In this document: in pieces, positions 1 through 9,000 of the stretch | Numbering within the stretch: the stretch's first letter is position 1 | How the letters are laid out: each line of letters starts with the position of its first letter | NCBI GenBank assembly: GCA_001430745.1 | Contig: KQ481946.1 | Coordinates: 1,089,061 to 1,102,660, forward strand | DNA from: Auxenochlorella pyrenoidosa | Lineage: Eukaryota; Chlorophyta; Trebouxiophyceae; Chlorellales; Chlorellaceae | Length of the DNA: 13,600 nt | Direction of reading: 5' to 3' | Program-made: the position numbers and the translations under genes | Notes under the pieces: generated by a model | The model's database searches: none | What the model saw: the letters and a program-made list of their open reading frames with translations, nothing else | Told to the model about the DNA's origin: nothing

Positions 1-1
1 C

Positions 2-414
2 AGGCGCTTCCCCCATGCCGACTTTACGTATGACGTGTACATAGCCACCAGCGGGGCGGTCAAGCTCCTGGACTTCAACCCGTTGGGCGGCACCACGGCC
101 CCGCTGCTGTTCAGCTGGGAGGAGCTGGGGCTGGCTGGGGGCCTGGAGGCTGCCGGAGCCGACGGCGCCGCTGGCAGCGCCGCCAGCGGCGCCGCCAGCG
201 AGACGGCTGCGGGCAGCGCCGGTGTTGCCGAGCCCGGCAGCGCTGCTGATGGCACATCGCGACAGCCTGCAGCGGCGTGCAGCGGCTGCTGCGCCCCGCA
301 GCAGGGAGCAGAGGCCGTGGCGGCGGCGGCAGAGCCGGCGGACGAGGCAGCGGGCGGCCCTGCTGCCCCCTCTTACCTCGAGCAGCTGCGCCGCGTGCAG
401 GCGCTCAGCCTAGC

Positions 415-450
<36 letters not shown>

Positions 451-718
451 GGCGGCTGGGGAGCCCCAGACAACCTCACAAGGGATGCCTGCGGCTGCCA
501 GCCCGCGGCCACCGCCGTTTGAGCTGCGCATCATCGAAGAGCCCGTGGCGCTGCGCCCCGCCACGCTGGCCTACGGCGTGCCTTTCGACTTTGTGGACAG
601 CAGCGAGGGGAGCGCCCTGGACCGGCTGATGCAGAAGGCGCAGCAGGCGGGCGCCGGCGAGCTGTGGGCAGTGCTGGCGGCGCAGGGCGACGGCGGCGGC
701 GCGGCAGGCAGCAGCTGA
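2..718 (+). CDS. CDC123: CDC123/D123 family protein, C-terminal part (5' end outside window)
   Basis: This is the last exon, or a late exon, of a CDC123 homologue, the ATP-grasp chaperone that assembles the eIF2 translation-initiation complex in the cytosol. The frame is open from base 2, so the start lies left of the window. Seen in the sequence: the family signature 'FPHADFTYDVYI' followed by 'VKLLDFNP' and 'LLFSWEEL'. In the known family the DFNP Asp and Asn sit in the ATP/Mg site. The C-terminal block 'ELRIIEEP...PFDFVDSSEG' matches the family's 'Y(R/G)xPxDFVDLS' end. Between the two blocks lie about 130 Ala/Gly/Ser/Pro-rich residues with ten consecutive glutamines; animal and yeast members have only a short linker there. 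I saw no convincing splice pair inside the insertion and the frame stays open, so I treat it as translated. The gene converges on the minus-strand gene ending at 1006. Confidence 0.9.
419..448 (+). repeat. (CAG)10 microsatellite encoding poly-Gln
   Basis: Ten perfect CAG codons lie inside the low-complexity insertion of the CDC123 reading frame and give ten consecutive glutamines. Runs of this kind often vary in length between strains. Confidence 0.95.
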
Positions 719-880
719 GCCGCGGATGGAGCGGAGAATCCCACCAGCAGGGGTGCAGCAGGATTTCAGGCCCCTTGATCGCTCTCAAAGAATGAGGGCA
801 GGCCGTGTGCCGCAGTGTGTGCTGCAGTCGCGCTGCAAACTGCGGCCGTGTCCCTTGCTCTGGCTCTAATGCACGCGGCG

Positions 881-885
881 TTACA
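881..885 (-). terminator. TGTAA poly(A) signal for the M-domain gene
   Basis: The minus strand reads TGTAA here, about 120 bases past the stop at 1006. TGTAA is the usual polyadenylation signal of chlorophyte algae, so position and type fit the 3' end of the minus-strand gene. Confidence 0.55.
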
Positions 886-909
886 CCTGGCCTGGTCGGC
901 ATTGTGTGA

Positions 910-915
910 AATAAA
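910..915 (+). terminator. AATAAA, possible poly(A) signal for CDC123
   Basis: AATAAA lies 192 bases after the CDC123 stop in an A/T-richer patch. It is not the typical green-algal signal, and no TGTAA was seen on the plus strand between the two convergent stops, so this is tentative. Confidence 0.3.
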
Positions 916-972
916 TGCATCACAGCGCTGCAGCCAGGGTGCCCTTGAGCAGGCCCAGGGACGGCCCCACAG

Positions 973-1003
973 CGCCGCCGCCGCCACCGCCGCCGCCGCC
1001 GCC
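973..1003. repeat. Imperfect (GCC)n trinucleotide run
   Basis: About ten GCC/CCG units with one ACC interruption lie directly downstream of the M-domain gene's stop codon. In that transcript they form a GGC-rich start of the 3' UTR. Confidence 0.85.
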
Positions 1004-1005
1004 CG

Positions 1006-2974
1006 TCAGCTCCCCCCAATACGCAGCGTCTTGCCGCAGCAGGCCTTGAAGGCCTTGCGCGTGAGTGGGCACTTGGTGTTGCGCGCCACCGGCTGCCCGG
1101 CCAGCCCGCACCGCTGGCCCTTGAACCCGATGTGGTCCCAGGGCACCCCGCCCTCGCTGCCGCCCTCTGTCTCGCTCTTGTACTGCCGCCAGCTGCCCAG
1201 CATGCGGTCGACCTGCGCAGCATGCCCAGCAGGCAGACCACGGGCTCAGCAGCAGGGGCTCGGCAGCGGGCGCCCAGCAGCCGGCGCCCAGCGCTCGCGC
1301 GTGTTATCTCAACCGTCAGGATGCGGCGCGCATGCCCCGGGGGCTGGGGGCTGTGGGCTGTCTTGTATCCAAAGGCCAGGTGCAATGTTGCCGCCAAGCT
1401 TGGAGGGGACCCAGAAGCTGGGGCAAACTGTGCAAGGGGTCTACTGGAGGCCGAGGGCAAAGCGAGGGCATGATGCCTCACCTCATCCATGCTAGTGGGC
1501 ATCGGCTTGCCCTCCTTCTTAAGCTGCGCCAGCTTGCTGCAGGGCGGGGGAAAGAGCACGGGAGCCGCCGCATCATGCACGTGCCACTGTCAGCATGCAG
1601 TGCTGTGCTGGGGCCTCGGCGGGCAGCCAGGCTCTTCAGCTGCATCAGCGAGACGCACCGGGTGGAAAAGGAGAGCCAGAGGAGAGATCAGAACACGGAA
1701 GCAAAGCACAGGGCGATGGCAGAGGGCAGCGGGGTGCGGCAGCTCGGGCAGCTCACAGCGTCATCTGCCGCGTCCACAAGTAGCGCGCGATGCAGTCGTC
1801 CACCTGCCGCGGCGTGGTGCCCACCTGCACTCAAAGCGGGCGAGCCAGGCTTGGCATGTCAGGGAGAAAGGCCAGGCTATCTTCCTGGCTGGCAGGCTCG
1901 CGCTCGGTGGACAGGATGCTGCGTAGGGCACGGCACCAGTGGCTGCGATGGGCCCCTGTGCACCTCTGCCGCGACGCGCTGCCTGGCCGCCGCGTCAAAC
2001 AGCTTCAAGTCCTTCTTTTCCTCTGGCCGCATCGAGCTGCGCAGAGGGGGGCCAAACGACACCCTTGGCACACGTGGGCACTGTGAGCACGCCCAATGTG
2101 AGCTTGATTGAAAGGAGCGGGCAGCCCCCATGGCGTGGCTGGGGCAGGCCGGGGGTGGGATGCTGCCCCCGCGCTGGGAGGCAGGCAAGCCGTGCAGAGG
2201 ACAGTGGGCAAGTTAGGGGTGCAGGCGCGGGCGCCGCGCAGGCGCGTCGATGCTCCCTGCCCAGCTGCCAAGATCGGCGCAGCCAGCCCCAGGCTGCACG
2301 CAGGCACAGCAGAGCCCTCAAGGAAGAAAAGCTGACGCAGGGCAGGCGCGCCCGCCTCACTCGATGATCTGCTCAAACAGGCGCAGGGTGCCCTGGGCCT
2401 GGCCGTCATTGATGGCGGGGGTGCCGTGCACGAAGCCGGTGAGGCCGCCCAGCTGACGGGCGCGCTTCAGCGAGGTGCCAAAGGCTGCGGGCAGCGGGGG
2501 GATAAGCATGTGCCCCCGCTGGGTGCGCTGTGTGTGCAAACGCGCGGCAGAGCGCCGGCCGCCCCCTGACGCGCGTCTAGCCCCTCCGCGCCGCGCTTCT
2601 CAAGTTCATTCTCCACGTCAGGGACATCTGGCCGCCTCTCCTGACGGATCCTCAGACAGGCCCAGTCCCCGCTCACTCTCGATGTCCAGATCCTCAATCT
2701 TGTCTCCACCCAGCATCGCTGGCAGTTTGGAGGTGAGCCAGCCGGTGATGCCGCCGCCCCCGCTGCCCTTGCTGCCGGTGTCCTCGCCGCCCCTCCCCAT
2801 GCCCCAGGCATGCCGCACGGTGGCGTGCAACCAGGCCGGGGCGGCGCTGCTGCCAGTGCCGCTTCCACAGCCACCGCGTGCCGCTGCTGCTGCTGCTGCT
2901 GACAACGCGGGCGGGCACTGCGACAGCTGGACCAGGCGCGCAAGCGCCCGTGCCTCATGCCGCAGCGCCAGCAT
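1006..2974 (-). CDS. Mitochondrially targeted SRP54 M-domain-like protein (no GTPase), six exons
   Basis: The exons (minus strand) are 2974-2677, 2484-2361, 2063-1964, 1824-1757, 1536-1482 and 1212-1006. All junctions are GT-AG and keep phase, giving 283 residues. The start is the first ATG after an in-frame TGA 12 bases upstream. Residues 1 to about 55 are Arg/Ala/Leu-rich with almost no acidic residues, like a mitochondrial presequence. A Gly-rich linker follows. From about residue 91 the protein resembles the SRP54 signal-peptide-binding M domain: 'FGTSLKRARQLGGLTGF' (101-117), then 'RPEEKKDLKLFDAAARQR' (153-170) and 'VGTTPRQVDDCIARY' (175-189), which parallel the family's 'MTPEER...SRxxRIARGSGTSVxEVNxLLxQ'. 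The GSG of the RNA-binding turn is not kept, and no NG GTPase domain is present. The tail holds C250, C263, C273 and C274. The fold and location are inferences. An alternative is a mitochondrial ribosome- or translocase-associated protein of unknown role. Confidence 0.72.
2884..2902. repeat. (CTG)6 run encoding poly-Ala in the presequence of the M-domain gene
   Basis: The GCTGCTGCT... run lies in exon 1 of the minus-strand gene. It encodes part of an eight-residue alanine stretch (residues 26-32 and neighbours) in the predicted targeting region. Confidence 0.8.
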
Positions 2975-3537
2975 TGCTATGTGTCAACCCCCAACTGCAA
3001 GGTATTGAGGGGGAGGCATGTCATTGGCACGTCAATGAGTGCCTCTGAAGAAGGAGGACGACTGCAGGCAGAGGCGGCAGCACCGGCAGAGGCAGCAGCA
3101 CGGATCGGAGCGTCCAGTTCAATTTGAATCGCCGTCGCAATATCGTCTAGGCCTCAGATCGAGGTCGAACAGGACTGCGGCGACTGAACACAGGCTGCAG
3201 CGGTCTCGTGCGAACTGCCAGCGGCATCAACTGACTGGCAGGCAACCGGTTTCGATCCAACGATCTTACCGACCGACAATCAAAATGCTGGGGATGTGCC
3301 GCAAGCACGCAGGGTGTTGGGTCGCGGTCAAGTGGAAGATAGACGCAGTTCCTGTAGTTTGTGAGCTCAATGACGAAGCATGCTGTCTTGTCGCGCGTTC
3401 TCTGTATGAAAGAGTGTCTGCAGGACTAGCTGAGTGGCACAGCAGGGACAGCACACTGTCCCTCTCACAGCCAACAGACTCTAACCACTCCCTTGACGCA
3501 AATTGGTAACTTTGGTGTCATAAAAGTCGTAGCTAGA
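2975..3537. promoter_or_regulatory. Divergent promoter region between the M-domain and fasciclin genes
   Basis: These 563 bases separate two start codons pointing away from each other, so the stretch should hold both promoters and 5' UTRs. It is less GC-rich than the coding DNA around it. Visible elements are an inverted CCAAT (ATTGG) at 3502-3506 and a CATAAAAG at 3519-3526 close to the fasciclin start, a perfect 8-base stem with a 4-base loop at 3444-3463, and a 7-base inverted repeat at 3215-3221/3235-3241. A 156-codon open frame (3039-3509) crosses it, but I do not regard it as a gene. Confidence 0.5.
3444..3463. repeat. Perfect hairpin AGGGACAG-CACA-CTGTCCCT
   Basis: An 8-base inverted repeat with a 4-base loop lies 75 bases before the fasciclin start codon. 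It could be a binding site for a dimeric factor or a 5' UTR hairpin. The function is unknown. Confidence 0.6.
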
Positions 3538-5614
3538 ATGGCCCTTGAGCGGGTTTTTGCCGTTGCGGTCCTCGTCGCCTGTGCCCTCTGCTCCGGTATG
3601 GCTGGTAAGCCCTGCCCACCTGACAATGCGCAGTTGGAGATCCTAGCAGATGATAGAGAGTGTCGAAAGGCAGGGTGCGGCATCTGGCAGCTGAGGCAAC
3701 CGAAGCTCCCTTGCGGCGGCACCGCAGAGTACCGGCTCGCCTGCCCGTGCCCCAAACTTCTCAGTTTGCTGCCTGTTTTTGCCAACGCCGTGTCATGCTC
3801 ACAATGTGAATTTGAATTGTTACAATGCAAAACCCCTCCACTTTGCCGCCCTCATGAAGCTGCCCAGGCGCCTGGCGGGTCAATGCACTTTGCCACTGTG
3901 AGCGAGTGGGCTGACGTGAGCAATTACACGCTGCAGATGGTGGTGACAGCGGTGAGTGCAGATGGAGTTCGTTCGGCTATGAGTGCAGATGTGCTGCAAC
4001 GCCCACGCGGCTCGCCCCGCCAACCTTGCTGCTTGACAGCTTTGTCCTCCCCGCCCTGCGTTGACAGCAGTCGGCCAGCAGCTGCCCTTGAGACTGCCCA
4101 ACCGCGTGCTGATTTTGCCCACCCCAACCGGCCTTTTAACGGCAGGCTGCAGCCCCAGAACTTCTGGCATCCTATGAGGACCCTGCATGGGTCGGCACTG
4201 TGTTTGCCATACAAGGTGCACATGGCTGTGCCTGGGAGCACCAGGGGCCGCTGAGACAGCTGTGCAGCGGTGCTGCATTGCCGCGTCCGCATGGCATGCA
4301 TCCCTTGGGTCTGTTGGGTCCCAGCAGTACCAGCTGCAGCAGCACGCACACTTGCTCGGGCACCTGCTGCCCTGCGCTGCCACCCGCCAGGCTTCCTTCC
4401 TTCCGCTGCCTCTACGATAGCACTGGAAGCCCTGCCCCGCCCTGCAGACCCGGTGTGGGAGGTGATGGCCCAGATGGACGGCCAGGGCACCTTTGACAAC
4501 ATGCTGTACCAGATTGAGAGCAACGCCACGTACCAAGAGGGCTTCAAAATGGTTTGCTGCGCCGCGCCAGGGCCCTTGGGGGCTGCGGGCAACCGCGACG
4601 CTCCCGTGCTCACTCGAGATTGCTCAACTTCTGGTCGAGTATCTGGCATGCTGCATGCTACCCTCGTCGAGCAGTGCCTTGTCTTCCCCTCCTTCCCCCC
4701 TCTCTTGCTCTCCACCTCTCACCTGCACACCAAACAGATTGTGGAGTACAATGTGGTGCCTGGCGAGGCGCTGACCCATGCTGATCTGGCGGCGCTGGCT
4801 GCAGACGAGCAGCCACTGCCCACCCTGCTGGAGGGCCAGGACATTGGGGTGGGTCCTCCAGCAGCGGTGCTGGTGCAGGCCGGGTGGGCAGTTGGGTTGA
4901 CAGGCTCTTGGCTGGCCTGTCTCGCATGCAAGCTCCGCGGCAGGTGCCTTGCCAGCCCGCCCTGCACAGCAGCTCTGCACCCCACCTGCGTGTGCCCAAC
5001 GCCTGCTGCAGACAATGCTGGAGGGGAGCACGGTGACCCTGGTGCCCACAGGCCAGGAGATTGGCAACGTCACAGTGAGCAGCACCTGCCTCTTGCTGCC
5101 AGCCAGTGGGGAGCACAGAGGGAGCACTGCGGTCGCACACCCCTGCCGATCTCCAAGCAGGCAGCTTGGCGTGTTAGGATTCGGGGCTGAGACCCAGCCC
5201 CAAAATTAGCTGTTGCACATGGGCCTAAGAAGCTGTGGTGCAACCGCCGGTCAGCTTGATTTAATATAGCTCAACTGCCATCCAGCACCGGCAAGCCTGC
5301 CAGCCTGCCCGGAACCCACCCCGCTGCAGGTTCTACCGACCCCCGATGTCTTTGCCGGAAATGCAACCGTCATCTACCTGCCTGTGGTGAGGGTTGAACG
5401 CCTAGCTGCTGGCCTTGTCGAAGGGCTGGCCGGCTGACCTGCAGGCCTCTGCCCTCTGCATGTCCTGCCTTTTCAATTGGAAACAGGCAGCGTGGGGGTG
5501 CTGCCAGACAGTGGCTGCAGCCAGCTGGCCGTCCGCCGCCGCTCCTCAGCCACCAAGGCATGCCCATGCGGCCACCATCTGCAGATCCTGCTGCCACGGC
5601 TCATGCCGGCCTAG
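3538..5614 (+). CDS. Secreted single-domain fasciclin (FAS1) protein, seven or eight exons
   Basis: The exons are 3538-3951, 4146-4215, 4448-4551, 4738-4848, 5012-5074, 5330-5386 and 5585-5614. All are GT-AG and in phase, giving 282 residues. The N-terminus 'MALERVFAVAVLVACALC' is a typical signal peptide, so the protein should enter the secretory path. The FAS1 fold, an extracellular adhesion-type domain, is seen in order: 'TVSEWADVSNYTLQMVVTA', 'WVGTVFAIQD' (the family's TVFAPTD), 'IVEYNVVPGEALTHADL' (the family's YHVVPG), 'LPTLLEGQ', 'TMLEGSTVTL' and 'VFAGNATVIYLPVILLP' (the family's VHVIDxVLLP). The last exon codes only nine residues. Bases 3605-3859 begin with GTAAGC, end in AG, are 255 long and use A/T-ending codons. 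They may be an extra intron, giving a 197-residue protein that joins the signal peptide almost directly to the FAS1 domain; I lean to that model. No GPI signal or transmembrane segment is seen after FAS1. Confidence 0.82.
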
Positions 5615-6023
5615 CCGGCCCAGCAACCTGCCAGGAGCAGCAGCTGTGAGGGGACGACTCCGCTTAACCCAACACCTGTTTGTGAAGGTGTCAGCAGTGA
5701 ACAAGCACCTGCACCTGCCTGCAGGTGTTGGCTTTGCTACACAATTTTCTGCTTCACATGGCACACATGAAACAATACACTGCAGGCAAAATGAGCGCAG
5801 TGCTGCAGGCAGCTCTCAAGTTGCTGGGCATCGGCCGCAGGGAGAAGAGTAGCCGCCCCTCTCCCTTGCATGAGGCCAGTGCCTGCGGCGGTGTGCTCAG
5901 CGCTGCGCCCTGGTGGCATCGCATGTTTCGACCCCTTCGCAGGTTGACATGTGCATGGCGTCTGCAGGCGTACTGTGATGCACAACAATGTGACGCCCAC
6001 TGGGTGGTTAACTGGCACCTGAA
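5615..6023. other. Convergent spacer between the fasciclin and first MYND gene
   Basis: These 409 bases hold the two 3' UTRs and no gene I can support. I found no TGTAA signal on either strand. Parts, such as the stretch around 5690-5790, resemble bases about 10225-10340 and belong to the duplicated unit. Confidence 0.55.
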
Positions 6024-9000
6024 TCACAGCTCGGCATTTTCGCGCATCCCTCGCAGCGTGGGGCAGGCCTCCCGGTGCCCTGCACGCCACGCCGTCAGCT
6101 GGCAGGCGGCAGAGCAGTAGGCAGCTGCTCTGCAGCTGCTGCAGCGCTTGGGCCTGCCTGCAGGCGCATCCATGTTGGCGCAGCCCAGCCAGGCGCAGCC
6201 GGGGCGGGAGGCGGCTGCCAGCTCCAGCTCCAGCCGAGCTGCCTCGGCCTGCTGTGGCAGCGCCCAGAAGCGGCGCAGCAGGCGGGCAGCGCGGGCGGCG
6301 GGCTCGGCTGCGCGGTGCAGCAGCGCTGCGCAGAAGCCTGCCAGGCTGGACTCGATTTCATCCTCGGGGAACCTCACTCTGTCAGGCAGCGAGCCTGACA
6401 GCTCCGCCGCTGCCTGCTGCAGCTGCTGCCGCAGCTGGCTGCCCTCTGTGCCAGCTGCAGCGCTCTTGAGCTCAGCGACGGCAGCCTGCGCAGCGCGACA
6501 CACCTCCGAGAAGGGCCGGACTGCCTGCGGGATAAACTCTGCGGCCTGCACAGGCACGCGTGGCACGGCATGGGCGGCGCTTTAGGTGCAGAGCATCGGA
6601 TGGCCCTTCAGGGCTGCGAGCAGCCCAGGAGGCGGCGGAGTCTAGGAATACGGCTGGCAGGGGGCGGGCCCACTTTCTGCCGGGCCAAAATGCTACAGCC
6701 CTCACCGGGAGCGTTGACAAACTGTTAAGGATTCTCACCTCGGCCAAAGTCAGGCAGCCGGGCTCCAGGCTGGCGGGCAGCTCAAGCACAGCCCGCAGCA
6801 GGCTGGCTGTGACCAGCGCAGCCGCCAGACGCAGCAAGGTCTTGGCTGCATGGGCCAGAAAAGATCCTGCCTCTGACAGCTGCTGCCTGTTGGGCACCTC
6901 CCCCAGCAGCTGCATGCATGGGTGAGGAAGCTGGAGGGGCGCTTGGCAGGCTGCAACCAAACCAAGCACCGCGTCAGGCCGGCGTCTGTGCCGTGTGAGC
7001 GCACGGGGCAAAACCGCAGGGTGGTGTCGCCAGCTGTGTGTGCGGCGTGTCAAGGCGCGCCCACCGACTCACGCTTTCCCTGGCAGCAGGCAGCAGCAGG
7101 CTGAAGAGCTCCTGGTTGGCAAGCTGGGGCGGCGCATACTGGACTATGCACACCAGCTGTACCAGCCACACATGGGTGAAGTGCGGATCTGGGATGCGGT
7201 GCACAGCTCCCAGCTTCGCAGCGGCGGTGCGAGCCACGTGGTAATGGGCCGCCGCCGTCGCCTGCAGGCGCCTGCACTTGGAGGAAAGGAAGGGCGTTAC
7301 CCCTGCGTCGCCATGTGAACTATGCATCAGTGTGCTGCAGGGCCAGGTTCAAGGGCGGGGGATGGGGGTGGGTTGGGTGGGAGCGTGGGTGGTGGGGCGA
7401 GCCTAGCTGGCGCGACACGCATCCTCTTTAAGAGCGGGGCGGGGCGCAGATGAAGGCACATTGGCATGTACGTGAGTGGCTCCCAAGGCTAGCCCGCAGC
7501 ATCGGCAGGGCAGGAGGGGGGCAGGCTTACCTGTTGAAGGCCGCAGACGCTGCGCCGCCAGCATCCTTTGCGCTTGGGGCCAGGTGCGTCACCAGAGTCA
7601 GCGCCTGGGCAGCAGTGCTCAGCAGCACGCCCCAGTGGGTCAGGGCGTGCAGCATGCGCTGGTGGCGGGGGCTGGCGGTCGCGGCCCAGAGCAGCAGGCG
7701 GCAGGAGGTGTCGCTGAGCTGCAGGGCAGCTGCCAGCGCTGCCTGCGTGTCGAGCTGCAGCCGGCTGGGGGCGGGCGCGTTCAGCAGAGGCAGCAAGGCC
7801 TTGTGCGCCTGACACAGGGACAGGTTCCACACTTTTATGCAGCGGGCTGGCAGGGCTGTTGGCTCCAGCTGGCCGCTGGCTTCAGGGGCTGTGCGCCGGG
7901 CTCCACCCTCCTCCCATGCTGAATAGAGGTCGAGCAGGGCTGGCAGATGGCGGGCGGCGGCCTCTCCAGCAGCCAGCAGTGCCAGCAGGTCGGGCCCCAT
8001 GCTTTGCTGGCTGGCGCTGTCGTCGACAGCCAGGACGAAACCCAGCGGGCCCAGCAGGCGCTCCCACAGCACGCTTAGTACGGCGGCGCTGCGCCGGGGG
8101 AGGCCGCTGCCACGGCCTTCGCTGCCTGCCCCGGCCCTTGCCCCCGCCTCTGCCTCTGCAGCTGCCCCGGTCCATGCATTTGCGCCCACCTCCGCCGCTG
8201 CAACAGCTCGCAGCGCCTGAAGCAGCGCCGGCAGCATGCGCGCTGCCGTCCAACCCGTCGCCCGCTGTGCTGCCGCCTGCTCAACGCTGGCCCTGCCTGG
8301 CTGCCACGTCATCAGGGGCAGCGTGAACATGCATGCCAGCATGCCCACAGCCTCCCAGTCCTGCTGGAACGCCCTGAATGTCGCCGGGCTGGGGCAGCTG
8401 GCTGGCAGAACTGCCGCCAGCGCCTCGGCTGCATGCCGGACCTGGCTCAGGAGAGCTAGGTCTTGCTGAAGCACAGCATCCATCGCATACACAAGAGGCT
8501 CCTTCATCAGCGCATAGCCCAATGTGTGCAGCAACAGCCAGCTGTTGCGTTGCCTGCTGTCATCAAGCTGCCAGCGAGGCGCAGGCTCCCACGGCTGCGC
8601 CAGCGCGGCCGCCTGCTGCAACGCTGCTTGCAGGAACATGCGTGCCAGCTTGCCTTGCAGGCTGGGCCAGCCTGGCAGCTGTTCTTGCAGCCCACACATG
8701 AGCAGCTGGCATGCCAGAGCAGCACAGTGGCTGACGAGCCGCTGCGCCTTTTTGGGAGGTCCTGCAAAGGAGATTCTGGCATGGGGAGGCATGGGCTGCA
8801 GGGGAAGTCGAAGAGGCACCGGATTAGCGCACAGGCGGCACAACAAGTTTCCGTCTGTCCCTCCCCCTGGTCAGCCCATCCGCGCCTCACACCTTCTTTG
8901 GCAGCACCCTGAGCGTCCGAAGGCGGCGAGCACAGCAGCACCTCCATTACCGCCTCCAGCCATGCCGCTGTGGCGGCAGGTGGAAAGGTGGGCTCCAGGT

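Larger units (their letters stand above)
719..1005. other. Convergent 3' UTR spacer between CDC123 and the M-domain gene
   Basis: This 287-base stretch has no gene I can support. It holds the 3' ends of two convergent transcripts: an AATAAA at 910-915 on the plus strand, a TGTAA on the minus strand at 881-885, and a GCC/CCG trinucleotide run at about 973-1003. Confidence 0.6.

Noticed and set aside
531..1580. 349-codon minus-strand open frame overlapping CDC123 and two exons of the M-domain gene
   Set aside because: It is mostly antisense to CDC123. Only a short piece near 1482-1536 is a real exon, and the remainder reads through intron.
1332..2111. 259-codon plus-strand open frame across the M-domain gene
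   Set aside because: It is antisense to phase-matched exons 3-5 and their introns, with low-complexity composition and no family match.
3236..3275. tRNA-like 'GGTTTCGATCC' resembling a B box
   Set aside because: No A box, acceptor stem or cloverleaf could be built around it on either strand.
3039..3509. 156-codon plus-strand open frame in the divergent promoter
   Set aside because: It has Arg/Gln-rich random composition, no recognisable domain and no G/C third-base bias, and it covers the space where two promoters are needed.
4270..5190. 306-codon plus-strand frame as one fasciclin exon
   Set aside because: Only the parts at 4448-4551 and 4738-4848 carry FAS1 sequence. The rest lies between good GT-AG sites and does not fit the domain.
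7420..7530. Possible small gene from the start at 7450 in the intron between MYND1 exons 3 and 4
   Set aside because: The open frame (7450-7812) is antisense to exon 3 and has no counterpart kept in the copy 2 intron.
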